Assembly (NCBI GenBank): GCA_964236735.1
Contig: CAXSFM010000012.1
Location: 83,481 to 147,480, forward strand
Origin: JAIVJG01 sp964236735
Lineage (GTDB): Bacteria; Acidobacteriota; Blastocatellia; Pyrinomonadales; Pyrinomonadaceae
Reading direction: 5' to 3'
DNA length: 64,000 nucleotides
A program made the translations under genes and the position numbers. Below the pieces are notes generated by a model, which ran no database searches, was not told the origin of the DNA, and saw only the letters and a program-made list of their open reading frames with translations. Positions 33,895-41,397 of this stretch are shown piece after piece (the stretch's first letter is position 1; every line of letters starts with the position of its first letter).

Positions 33895-35184
33895 TTACTG
33901 GACGGGAAATCTCGCGTTGTATTCCTGCGACGTGATGAAAGCTTTGACCATTTCAGCGTTCACGAAATCGCCATTGAAACGATTAAGTTTGGCGAGCCAG
34001 AAATTGAAGCCCGCCTCGTCCGGGTCGCGGCGCAAATAACCGAAGTATTGCATGAGGACGAAAGCCGGGTTGTATTCCTTGCGGATGAAAGCCTGTTCCT
34101 CGACGACCTGACGCAGCACGGACGCGCGCGTCTCCGTTGTATTTTTCAATCCGTTGACGAGCGCGTCCCGCTCCGCATTTGTGAAGGTCGCCTCCGTGTT
34201 GGCGATGAGTTGATCCACAAACTGTTCATCAGTTTTCGAGCCGTAGAGATTCTTGAATTTGACGCCCTCGACCCAGCCCTGAAACAGTGCTGCCCGGTTG
34301 GTTTCTAACTGCTGCTCCCAGCCCGGTGCGCCGACGGTTACGTTTTGCCCGAGGACTTGCGTGTAAGGTAAGAATTCTGAGTACGCCGGTCTGCGTCCCA
34401 GACTCGCTTTGTACAAACGCTCTACCGTGTAGCCCGTCTGCTGAAATTCAATGGAGAGAAGAAACGCGGCAGAGACATTGATGCGGCGCACTTCAACACA
34501 CTGCGCGTCGCCCCCACATTCTGCGATTTGATTTGTCCAGAAATCCAGACCATTGGTATCGGCAGCACGGCTGAGGAAATCTCGATACTGTTGGCTCACG
34601 TATGAGCGCGGATCTACGATTCGAGTAGGCTGTAGGAAAGTGAATTCCAGTGACTGTGCGCCGTATAGACGCCCCCCTGAGCACCCGGCACAGAAAGGGT
34701 GGAGCTTAATCGTGGCAATACCCTGACCAACCAAACTGGTCTTGAAGAGTAGTTGATTAGAAACGCGTGTATAAGCCGAATAATCGCCCTGCCCTATTCT
34801 GAAAGGTACGTTGAGCGTAAAGTCAGCATCAGTTGAAGGGATGGCAACTGTGTCCGTCCGAAGAATGATACGACCACCCATATGAAAGGTATCGTAGGTA
34901 GTGCCGTCAAAGGTTCCGCTGCCCGATCCTTCATCCTGACTATAGACTTGATCAAAGTTGGTTGCCTTGTCCTCGAAGCAATTTCCGTTGCCACATTGCA
35001 CGTCAAGATTTTCCAGTCCACCCTGCAAATCAAAACGGTCTCCAACGATGTGATACCTAGCACTTCCAGTCTGAGGTGTGAAGATGCCACTGTTGACCAC
35101 TCGGGTGTCTGACTGGGCGTAGGCACTGGAAATCAAAACACTAATTGTCAAAAAGATGATAAGCAGTTTGGTGATGCGGCTCAT
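33895..35184 (-). CDS. exported DUF4214 domain protein
   Basis: A 429-aa protein with a signal peptide (LLIIFLTISVLISSAYAQ). Residues about 25-190 are a beta-rich domain with cysteine pairs (CGNGNCFED, FCAGCSGG). The rest carries two DUF4214-type segments (YVSQQYRDFLSRAADTNGLD, FVLMQYFGYLRRDPDEAGFN), with FDFWL-like ends. DUF4214 is abundant in Acidobacteriota secreted proteins; its role is not established, though it has been linked to carbohydrate or calcium-dependent surface proteins. It stands alone between the island and the pentose-phosphate operon and has its own hairpin downstream. Confidence 0.85.
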   Translation of the reverse strand: MSRITKLLIIFLTISVLISSAYAQSDTRVVNSGIFTPQTGSARYHIVGDRFDLQGGLENLDVQCGNGNCFEDKATNFDQVYSQDEGSGSGTFDGTTYDTFHMGGRIILRTDTVAIPSTDADFTLNVPFRIGQGDYSAYTRVSNQLLFKTSLVGQGIATIKLHPFCAGCSGGRLYGAQSLEFTFLQPTRIVDPRSYVSQQYRDFLSRAADTNGLDFWTNQIAECGGDAQCVEVRRINVSAAFLLSIEFQQTGYTVERLYKASLGRRPAYSEFLPYTQVLGQNVTVGAPGWEQQLETNRAALFQGWVEGVKFKNLYGSKTDEQFVDQLIANTEATFTNAERDALVNGLKNTTETRASVLRQVVEEQAFIRKEYNPAFVLMQYFGYLRRDPDEAGFNFWLAKLNRFNGDFVNAEMVKAFITSQEYNARFPVQ

Positions 35185-35313
35185 GGCAAGTCTCCTTGAA
35201 CGTCTTCGGACATGCAGAGGGGAAGCAATCCCAGACTTGGAGGAATTTCACTTAACAGGGAAATAATATTTTTGATTTAGCAGGTTGATCAACCAGAAAC
35301 TTTCTCCGGCGAT

Positions 35314-36057
35314 CTATAACGCGCTCGCAGCCGCCTTGTCCACAAACCATTCGACACTACCTTCTGCCAAACGAACTAATTGAGCAGGTAGGCGATGTGG
35401 CTCAAAATACCCTTCGAGCACTTCTCGCAAGCGTTCGGCCTTGCTGTCGCCGGTCACGTTGAAGGTGACGTGGCGCGCATGATTGATGGCAGGCGCGCTC
35501 AGAGTTATTCGCCACGTCTTAAATTTCTCAGCCCAGTTGGCGACGACCCACGCCGTTTGCTCTTGCAACGCAGCAGACTCTGGAAACAGGGATGCTGTGT
35601 GCCCGTCGTCGCCCATGCCGAGCAGGATGAGATCAAACGCAGGCCACTCTGCATTGGGGAAAGCGCCGCGCAATTCATCTTCGTAGAGCCGCGCGTTCGC
35701 CTTCGCATCGCCGCGACCTTCGATACGATGGACGTTCATTTCCGGTATCGGCACGCGCGAGAGCAACGCCTCCTGCGCCATCCGAAAATTACTTTCGGCA
35801 TCGTCGGGCGGGACGCAACGCTCGTCGCCGAAAAAGATGTGCGTTCGACTCCACTCCACAGACGCCGCGAACTCTTCGCTCGCGAGTAATTCGTAAACCC
35901 TTTTTGGCGTACTGCCTCCGGCGAGCGCGACGTTGAATCTGCCGTGCGACTCAATTGCAGATTTTCCTATCTCAATTAAATGTTGTGCGGCGGCGCGCGC
36001 CACTTTTTCCGCGGTCTCAAAGATGTGGATGATTGGTTGGTCAGCATCGGCAGACAT
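35314..36057 (-). CDS. pgl: 6-phosphogluconolactonase
   Basis: A 247-aa cytosolic enzyme. Family blocks are VALAGGSTPKRVYELL, IFFGDERCVPPDDAESN and LLGMGDDGHTASLFP. It hydrolyses 6-phosphogluconolactone to 6-phosphogluconate, the step between Zwf and Gnd. The frame is open further upstream inside glk, but the ATG at 36055-36057 lies two bases after the glk stop and starts the family N-terminus. It is the last gene of the minus-strand pentose-phosphate operon. Confidence 0.93.
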   Translation of the reverse strand: MSADADQPIIHIFETAEKVARAAAQHLIEIGKSAIESHGRFNVALAGGSTPKRVYELLASEEFAASVEWSRTHIFFGDERCVPPDDAESNFRMAQEALLSRVPIPEMNVHRIEGRGDAKANARLYEDELRGAFPNAEWPAFDLILLGMGDDGHTASLFPESAALQEQTAWVVANWAEKFKTWRITLSAPAINHARHVTFNVTGDSKAERLREVLEGYFEPHRLPAQLVRLAEGSVEWFVDKAAASAL

Positions 36058-36059
36058 AT

Positions 36060-37046
36060 TTATGCCACTCCATTGAGAGCGCAGCGCGCCGCGCCGTAGA
36101 GAGCCGTCTTGTCGTCGAGGATGAGACGCACGGGAACCGTCTCGACCATCCACGACAGGCGACCTTTATCTTTGTAGGCGTTGATGAATGAACCGTCGGC
36201 CATCAAGTCTAAAATTTTGGGCGCGATGCCGCCACCGATGTAGAGGCCGCCGAACGGCTTCAACAATAGTGCGAGATTCCCGGCCATCGCCCCGTAAATC
36301 TCGACGAACATTTTAAGTGTCTGCACGGCCAGATCAGATTTATTCGCCAACGCAGCGTGTGAAATAGCTGCCCCATCATCGCCACTGGCAATTTCATCAG
36401 CGAGCCACGCCGGTTCCTCCGCATATTTCTCGTCTCGCAGGAATGTGTAAATGTTGACGAGGCCGAGACCTGACAAGACACGCTCATAGCTGATGTGGCC
36501 TTCGAGTTTGTCGCGAAGATAACGCAGCAATGCTGATTCGCGTTCATTGCGTGGGGCAAAATCTATATGCCCGCCCTCGCCCGGTATCGGATGGTAGCGC
36601 GCGCCGTCCCAATAGATGCCGGTCATACCGAGACCTGTGCCGGCGGCGATGAGCGCGCGATGGCCGACACGCTCCACGCCTTCATTCAAAGTGTAGAGTT
36701 TCGCGGGTTGAAGCGCTTCGATGCCGTAGGCTGTCGCTTCGAGATCGTTGATAAGTCCGACGCGCTCAAACTTGAGCGCACTGGCGAGAGAATTCTGGTT
36801 GACGAGCCACTTCAAATTCGTGACGCGCGCCACACCCTGTACGACCGGCCCGGCGACGCCAAAGCAAGCGTGCGTCAATTCTTTCGGAACGTGAGACTTT
36901 GTAAATTCGCGGAGAATCGCTTCGAGCGAATCGTATTGGCTGCTCGGATAACTTTGCTGTGCGACGATCTCACCCAAACCTCGCGCCCCTCTTTCAAATA
37001 ACGCGATGTTTGTTTTAGTGCCGCCGATGTCACCTGCGATGATCAT
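36060..37046 (-). CDS. glk: glucokinase (ROK-independent Glk type)
   Basis: A 328-aa hexokinase-fold protein. The phosphate loop MIIAGDIGGTKTNIALFE opens it, GLINDLEATAYGIEAL holds the catalytic aspartate region, and IAAGTGLGMTGI plus EGGHIDFAPRNERE are typical of the bacterial Glk family. GGLYIGGGIAPKI is the adenosine-binding motif. It makes glucose-6-phosphate from free glucose and ATP, feeding the operon's dehydrogenases. It is 42 bases downstream of opcA. Confidence 0.93.
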   Translation of the reverse strand: MIIAGDIGGTKTNIALFERGARGLGEIVAQQSYPSSQYDSLEAILREFTKSHVPKELTHACFGVAGPVVQGVARVTNLKWLVNQNSLASALKFERVGLINDLEATAYGIEALQPAKLYTLNEGVERVGHRALIAAGTGLGMTGIYWDGARYHPIPGEGGHIDFAPRNERESALLRYLRDKLEGHISYERVLSGLGLVNIYTFLRDEKYAEEPAWLADEIASGDDGAAISHAALANKSDLAVQTLKMFVEIYGAMAGNLALLLKPFGGLYIGGGIAPKILDLMADGSFINAYKDKGRLSWMVETVPVRLILDDKTALYGAARCALNGVA

Positions 37047-37088
37047 GGCTCTTAAACGAGACGGCTTTCTATCTCTTTGAACGGATAT

Positions 37089-38240
37089 TTATTGTTTTAG
37101 ATTTAAGGCGAGATGTGCGGCTACTTTCACCGCCGATTCGTAAATCGTATCGCGTGAAAGGATTTCGAGTTCGCTGTTCAGGCGTTGCCCTTCCGTGCGC
37201 GCTTGATAGTTGAGGACGCGCCCGACCGCGCTTTCGCGTCCGCTGATGTGCGCGGCGGTCTCCAGTTTATTTTCTTCGGGCTTGAGACCGACAAAGAACT
37301 CGCCGCCATCAGCGGAAGTAATGGTCAGCGAAGTGAGCATCCCGCCCCGCCGCTCGGTGTTCTGCGCGGGACGCAGGATGACTCCGATATTTCTCTCTCC
37401 ATTGCGGAAAGTGAAACTCGTTTCCCCTGCGCTCGAATGTGTATTTTCTGCCACGACTTCCCAACCGAGCCGCGAAGCCATCCAACCGACGGCCAGTAAT
37501 GCTTTGGTCGAGACTTCTCCCGGCGTCTTCTCCGGCAATTCGTACTCAAGCGTCACGCGCTCGATTTGTGCAAGGGCGATTTTGTAATCTAAGACATCCC
37601 AGAATCCCGCGACGAGCGCGCGCCACAAAGTCAGGCGTCCCCAGTTGAGATCGCTGATGATGGCCGTCCTCGAATCGTCTTCGAGCAGTTGCGCGAGCCT
37701 GATTAAGTCTTCGCGCGGATGATCGAACGAGGCGGAGTCAATCACGATGCGGTCGGACAAATCCGAGAGACGGTCGAAGAGCACGTCTTCATAATGCGGG
37801 ATGTCTTTCCACCAGAGGAAGACCGGCACGTCGGTGACGAGCAGCGGAGCGATGGCCGACGGCACGGACTTCAAAGCTGCGCCGCTCGCTTCCACCCAGA
37901 CCTGCTCGCCGCAAATCTGCCTCGCGGCTCTGGTTAGTTCCTGACAACGAGTTGAGACGTGCGCGTCAAGTTTCGTCTCTGATGATTCCGTATCAACCGC
38001 CAATACGAGAGCGCGACAGGGATGACTCTCGACGACCTGCCTGAGCAGTGCATCAACTTCATCACGGCTTTCGCCGCTCGTCGTATAGACGATCAAGTTG
38101 AGCACGCACGCACGCATCAAACCCGCATCGCCGGCCTGTTGCTTTTCAGTCGTCCCGGCCCACATTGCCGTCAACTGTTTTTCCAGTTGGCCTACGTCAA
38201 TGCCTTTCGCGGGCGGGACTGTGTTCGGCTGTTGCTGCAT
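37089..38240 (-). CDS. opcA: OpcA, glucose-6-phosphate dehydrogenase assembly protein
   Basis: A 383-aa member of the OpcA_G6PD family. VNLIVY-type N-terminal region (RACVLNLIVYTTSGESRDEV), HPCRALVLAVD, LPLLVTDVPVFLWWKD-type block (IAPLLVTDVPVFLWW) and DLNWGRLTLWRALVAGFWD are characteristic. In cyanobacteria and actinobacteria OpcA binds and activates Zwf, there in a redox-dependent way. The ATG at 38238-38240 lies one base after the zwf stop; a longer TTG start inside zwf is possible. Presence next to zwf supports a regulated oxidative pentose-phosphate pathway. Confidence 0.9.
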   Translation of the reverse strand: MQQQPNTVPPAKGIDVGQLEKQLTAMWAGTTEKQQAGDAGLMRACVLNLIVYTTSGESRDEVDALLRQVVESHPCRALVLAVDTESSETKLDAHVSTRCQELTRAARQICGEQVWVEASGAALKSVPSAIAPLLVTDVPVFLWWKDIPHYEDVLFDRLSDLSDRIVIDSASFDHPREDLIRLAQLLEDDSRTAIISDLNWGRLTLWRALVAGFWDVLDYKIALAQIERVTLEYELPEKTPGEVSTKALLAVGWMASRLGWEVVAENTHSSAGETSFTFRNGERNIGVILRPAQNTERRGGMLTSLTITSADGGEFFVGLKPEENKLETAAHISGRESAVGRVLNYQARTEGQRLNSELEILSRDTIYESAVKVAAHLALNLKQ

Positions 38241-38241
38241 A

Positions 38242-39789
38242 TCAAGTTCTGCGCCAGTGTCGCCCCTGCTCCTCAAGAATTTTGAACGTGCGCTCAGGCC
38301 CCCACGTTCCGGCCTCGTAGTTCGGGAAATTCGCTTCGTCGCGGTGCGCCGTCCATTCGTCGAGAATCGGCGTCACCAATTCCCAACCGCGCTCGGCCAT
38401 ATCCTTGCGCGCGTAAAGCGTCGAGTCGCCAAGTATGCAATCGAGGATGAGACGCTCGTAGGCTTCCGCCAGCTTGATGCCGAACGATGCGCCGTAGCGA
38501 AAATCCATGTTGACATCGCGTATGCGCGTCGTCTGTCCCGGCACTTTCGCGGCGAAGCGCATGGTGATGCCTTCGTCGGGCTGAATGCGGATGATGAGTT
38601 GATTCGGAGTGACGCCCTCGTTCGATGCGCCGAAGAGTTGTAGCGGGACGGCCTTGAATTGAATCGCGATTTCCGTCACGCGCTTGGGGTGTCGCTTGCC
38701 GGAACGGATGTAGAAAGGCACGCCCGACCAACGCCAGTTATCGAAGTACATCGTGACCATCGCGAAAGTTTCCGTCGTCGAATCCGGCGCGACATCCGGC
38801 TCCTGCCTGTAACCCGCGACGGGCTGCCCGGCAATCGCGCCCGCGCCGTATTGCCCGCGCACGCATTCATCGCGCACGCGCTCCGGCGTAAAGGCGCGCG
38901 CCGCGTGCAGAGCTTTCACCTTTTCATCGCGCACGTCTTCCGAGCCGAGCGTGATGGGCGGCTCCATCGCGACGAGCGAGAGGACTTGAAAGACGTGATT
39001 CTGAATCATGTCGCGCACGACGCCGGCTGTCTCGTAATAACCGCCGCGACCTTCGACGCCGACCGTCTCGGCATTCGTGATTTGAACGTGATCTATAAAC
39101 TGGCGATTCCAGAGCGGCTCGAATATTCCGTTGGCGAAGCGGAAGACGAGCAAATTCTGGACAGTCTCTTTGCCGAGATAATGGTCTATGCGATAAATCT
39201 GCGACTCGTCGAGGTACTGCAAGATTTGACGGTTGAGTTCGCGCGCGCTGTCCAGACTGTTGCCGAAAGGCTTCTCGATGATGACGCGCACCCAACTCGC
39301 ATTCTCTTGTTTGGTCAGCCCCGCTTCGCCCAGACCCTTGACGGTGTCGGCGTAAAATTGCGGGGCGAGCGAGAGATAAAAAAGCCGGTTGCCCTGTGTC
39401 CCACGCTCTCGATCAGACTGTTCGAGCAGTCCCTTTATTTTTTGATAGTCGTCCGGGTTGTGGATGTCTCCCGGCATGTATTGCATGGCCTGTGCGAAAG
39501 AATTCCAGACCTCTTCGTCAACGCTCTTATCTTCGGAAAACTCGATGACGGCTTCCTTCATCTTCGAGCGAAACTCTTCGGTCGTCATGTCCGTGCGCGC
39601 CAGCCCGATGATGGAAATTTCCGCCGGCAGCATGTGCTGCTGCACGAGACGATAAAGCGCGGGAATCAACTTGCGGCGCGCGAGATCGCCCGATGCGCCG
39701 AAGATGACGATAGCGCACGGGCTGGCATTGGCTTCGAGCCGGATGCCCTCGCGCAATGGATTTTCATCAATGGTAGCTTCTGCTTGCAA
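38242..39789 (-). CDS. zwf: glucose-6-phosphate 1-dehydrogenase
   Basis: A 515-aa enzyme. The NADP-binding motif is IVIFGASGDLARRKLIPAL; the substrate and catalytic site is RIDHYLGKETVQNLL; EKPFGNSLDSAREL lies between. It oxidises glucose-6-phosphate to the lactone with reduction of NADP. The start is TTG with AGAGGG upstream. opcA follows immediately and gnd precedes. Confidence 0.96.
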   Translation of the reverse strand: MQAEATIDENPLREGIRLEANASPCAIVIFGASGDLARRKLIPALYRLVQQHMLPAEISIIGLARTDMTTEEFRSKMKEAVIEFSEDKSVDEEVWNSFAQAMQYMPGDIHNPDDYQKIKGLLEQSDRERGTQGNRLFYLSLAPQFYADTVKGLGEAGLTKQENASWVRVIIEKPFGNSLDSARELNRQILQYLDESQIYRIDHYLGKETVQNLLVFRFANGIFEPLWNRQFIDHVQITNAETVGVEGRGGYYETAGVVRDMIQNHVFQVLSLVAMEPPITLGSEDVRDEKVKALHAARAFTPERVRDECVRGQYGAGAIAGQPVAGYRQEPDVAPDSTTETFAMVTMYFDNWRWSGVPFYIRSGKRHPKRVTEIAIQFKAVPLQLFGASNEGVTPNQLIIRIQPDEGITMRFAAKVPGQTTRIRDVNMDFRYGASFGIKLAEAYERLILDCILGDSTLYARKDMAERGWELVTPILDEWTAHRDEANFPNYEAGTWGPERTFKILEEQGRHWRRT

Positions 39790-39819
39790 AGTGTTCCCTC
39801 TCGCCTGCGAGATAAAAAC

Positions 39820-41286
39820 TTAATTCTTTTTTTGTTGCGCTGCGAGCAGTTGTTCCCACTCGGTATGAATGGCGGGCTGACCCGGCTTGTCCGCGCGCTC
39901 GTAGGTGTGCGAGCCGAAGAAGTCGCGTTGCGCCTGCGTTAAATTGAGCGGAAGTTCTGCCGTGCGATAAGTGTCAAAGTAAGTGACGCTCGCCGCCATC
40001 CCGGCGACGGGCACGCCCGCCAGCATCGCCTCCGTCACGCAACGACGCCAGTTTGACTGCACGGCCTGAATGTAATTATTAAATTCAGCATCGAGCAGCA
40101 GGTTCGGCAAATCCGGCTGGCGGTCGTAAGCCTCTTTGATTTTGCCCAAGAATTTCGCGCGGATGATGCAGCCGCCTTTCCATATGCGCGCCGTCTCGCC
40201 GAGGTTGATGTTCCAGTTCCAGTTCTTCGACCCGGCGTGGATGAGACTCATGCCCTGCGCGTAAGAGCAAATCTTCGAGGCGTAGAGCGCGTCGTGAATG
40301 GCCGCGATAAACTCTTTTTTGTCGCCCGTGAATTTGCCGCTCGCTTCTGGCCCTTTGATTTGTTGGCTCGCCGTGACGCGCTCGTCTTTGTGCGCCGAAA
40401 GATTGCGCGAGCCGACCGCCGCATCAATTGTCGGAATGGTAATGCCGAGATCGAGCGCGATGTCGCTCGTCCACTTGCCCGTCCCCTTCTGCCCGGCCTT
40501 GTCGAGCACGAGATCAACAAGGGGCTGGCCCGACTTCGGGTCTTTGATACGCAGAATCTCCGCAGTGATTTCGATAAGATACGATTCGAGATCGCCCCTG
40601 TTCCACTCGTCGAACACGTCCGCCATTTCGTCCGCGCTCATGCCGAGCACGCGGCGCAGCATGTCGTAGGCTTCGGCGATGAGTTGCATGTCGCCGTACT
40701 CAATGCCGTTATGCACCATCTTGACGAAGTGCCCCGCGCCGCCCGGCCCGATGTAAGTGACGCATGGCCCGTCTTCAACTTTCGCGGCGATGGCTTCCCA
40801 GATGGGACGGATTTTTTCGTAAGCGTTTTTGTCTCCGCCCGGCATCAGAGAAGGCCCCCACAACGCGCCCTTCTCGCCGCCGGAGACGCCGGAGCCGATG
40901 AAGTACAACCCTTCGGCTTTCAATTCCTCTTCGCGGCGTGCGGTATCCATGAAGTAAGAGTTGCCGCCGTCAATGATGATGTCGCCCGCTTCGAGGTACG
41001 GCTTGAGCTGTGCAATCGTCCAGTCCACAGGATCGCCGGCCTTGACAAGCAGAACGATTTTGCGCGGACGCTCCAACGTCTTGACGAACTCTTCGGCAGA
41101 CTTCGTGCCGATGATTTGCTTCCCCTGCGAAGCCGCCACGAACTCGTCAATCCAATCAAGCTCGCGATTGAAGACGGCCACCGAGTAGCCGTTGCGTTCC
41201 ATGTTGAGCGCGAGGTTTTTGCCCATCACGCCGAGGCCGAACATGCCGATCTTCGCCGTCTTCGTCGTCTGTTCTGATGTCGCCAT
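39820..41286 (-). CDS. gnd: 6-phosphogluconate dehydrogenase, decarboxylating
   Basis: A 488-aa enzyme of the long (dimeric) type. The dinucleotide fold starts GMFGLGVMGKNLALNMERNG; the catalytic block IGSGVSGGEKGALWGPSLMPGG and GHFVKMVHNGIEYGDMQLI follow. It converts 6-phosphogluconate to ribulose-5-phosphate with NADP reduction and CO2 release. I chose the ATG at 41284-41286; a GTG two codons earlier is possible. Confidence 0.96.
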   Translation of the reverse strand: MATSEQTTKTAKIGMFGLGVMGKNLALNMERNGYSVAVFNRELDWIDEFVAASQGKQIIGTKSAEEFVKTLERPRKIVLLVKAGDPVDWTIAQLKPYLEAGDIIIDGGNSYFMDTARREEELKAEGLYFIGSGVSGGEKGALWGPSLMPGGDKNAYEKIRPIWEAIAAKVEDGPCVTYIGPGGAGHFVKMVHNGIEYGDMQLIAEAYDMLRRVLGMSADEMADVFDEWNRGDLESYLIEITAEILRIKDPKSGQPLVDLVLDKAGQKGTGKWTSDIALDLGITIPTIDAAVGSRNLSAHKDERVTASQQIKGPEASGKFTGDKKEFIAAIHDALYASKICSYAQGMSLIHAGSKNWNWNINLGETARIWKGGCIIRAKFLGKIKEAYDRQPDLPNLLLDAEFNNYIQAVQSNWRRCVTEAMLAGVPVAGMAASVTYFDTYRTAELPLNLTQAQRDFFGSHTYERADKPGQPAIHTEWEQLLAAQQKKN

Positions 41287-41299
41287 AGTCACCTATCTG

Positions 41300-41395
41300 A
41301 AGTAATGAGTGATGAGTGATAAGTGATGAGTGAAAGACAAAAGGCATCGTTGATTATATTCATCACTCATCATTCCGCATTCATCATTGTCTCTT
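41300..41395. repeat. GATGAGT/ACTCATC short repeats between gnd and tal-pgi
   Basis: AGTGATGAGTGATAAGTGATGAG (41308-41330) is followed by its rough complement (CATCACTCATCATTCC at 41361-41376), so the RNA can fold back. The right part repeats text at 17432-17460. The spacer between the two genes consists almost entirely of this material. Confidence 0.6.
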
Positions 41396-41397
41396 CA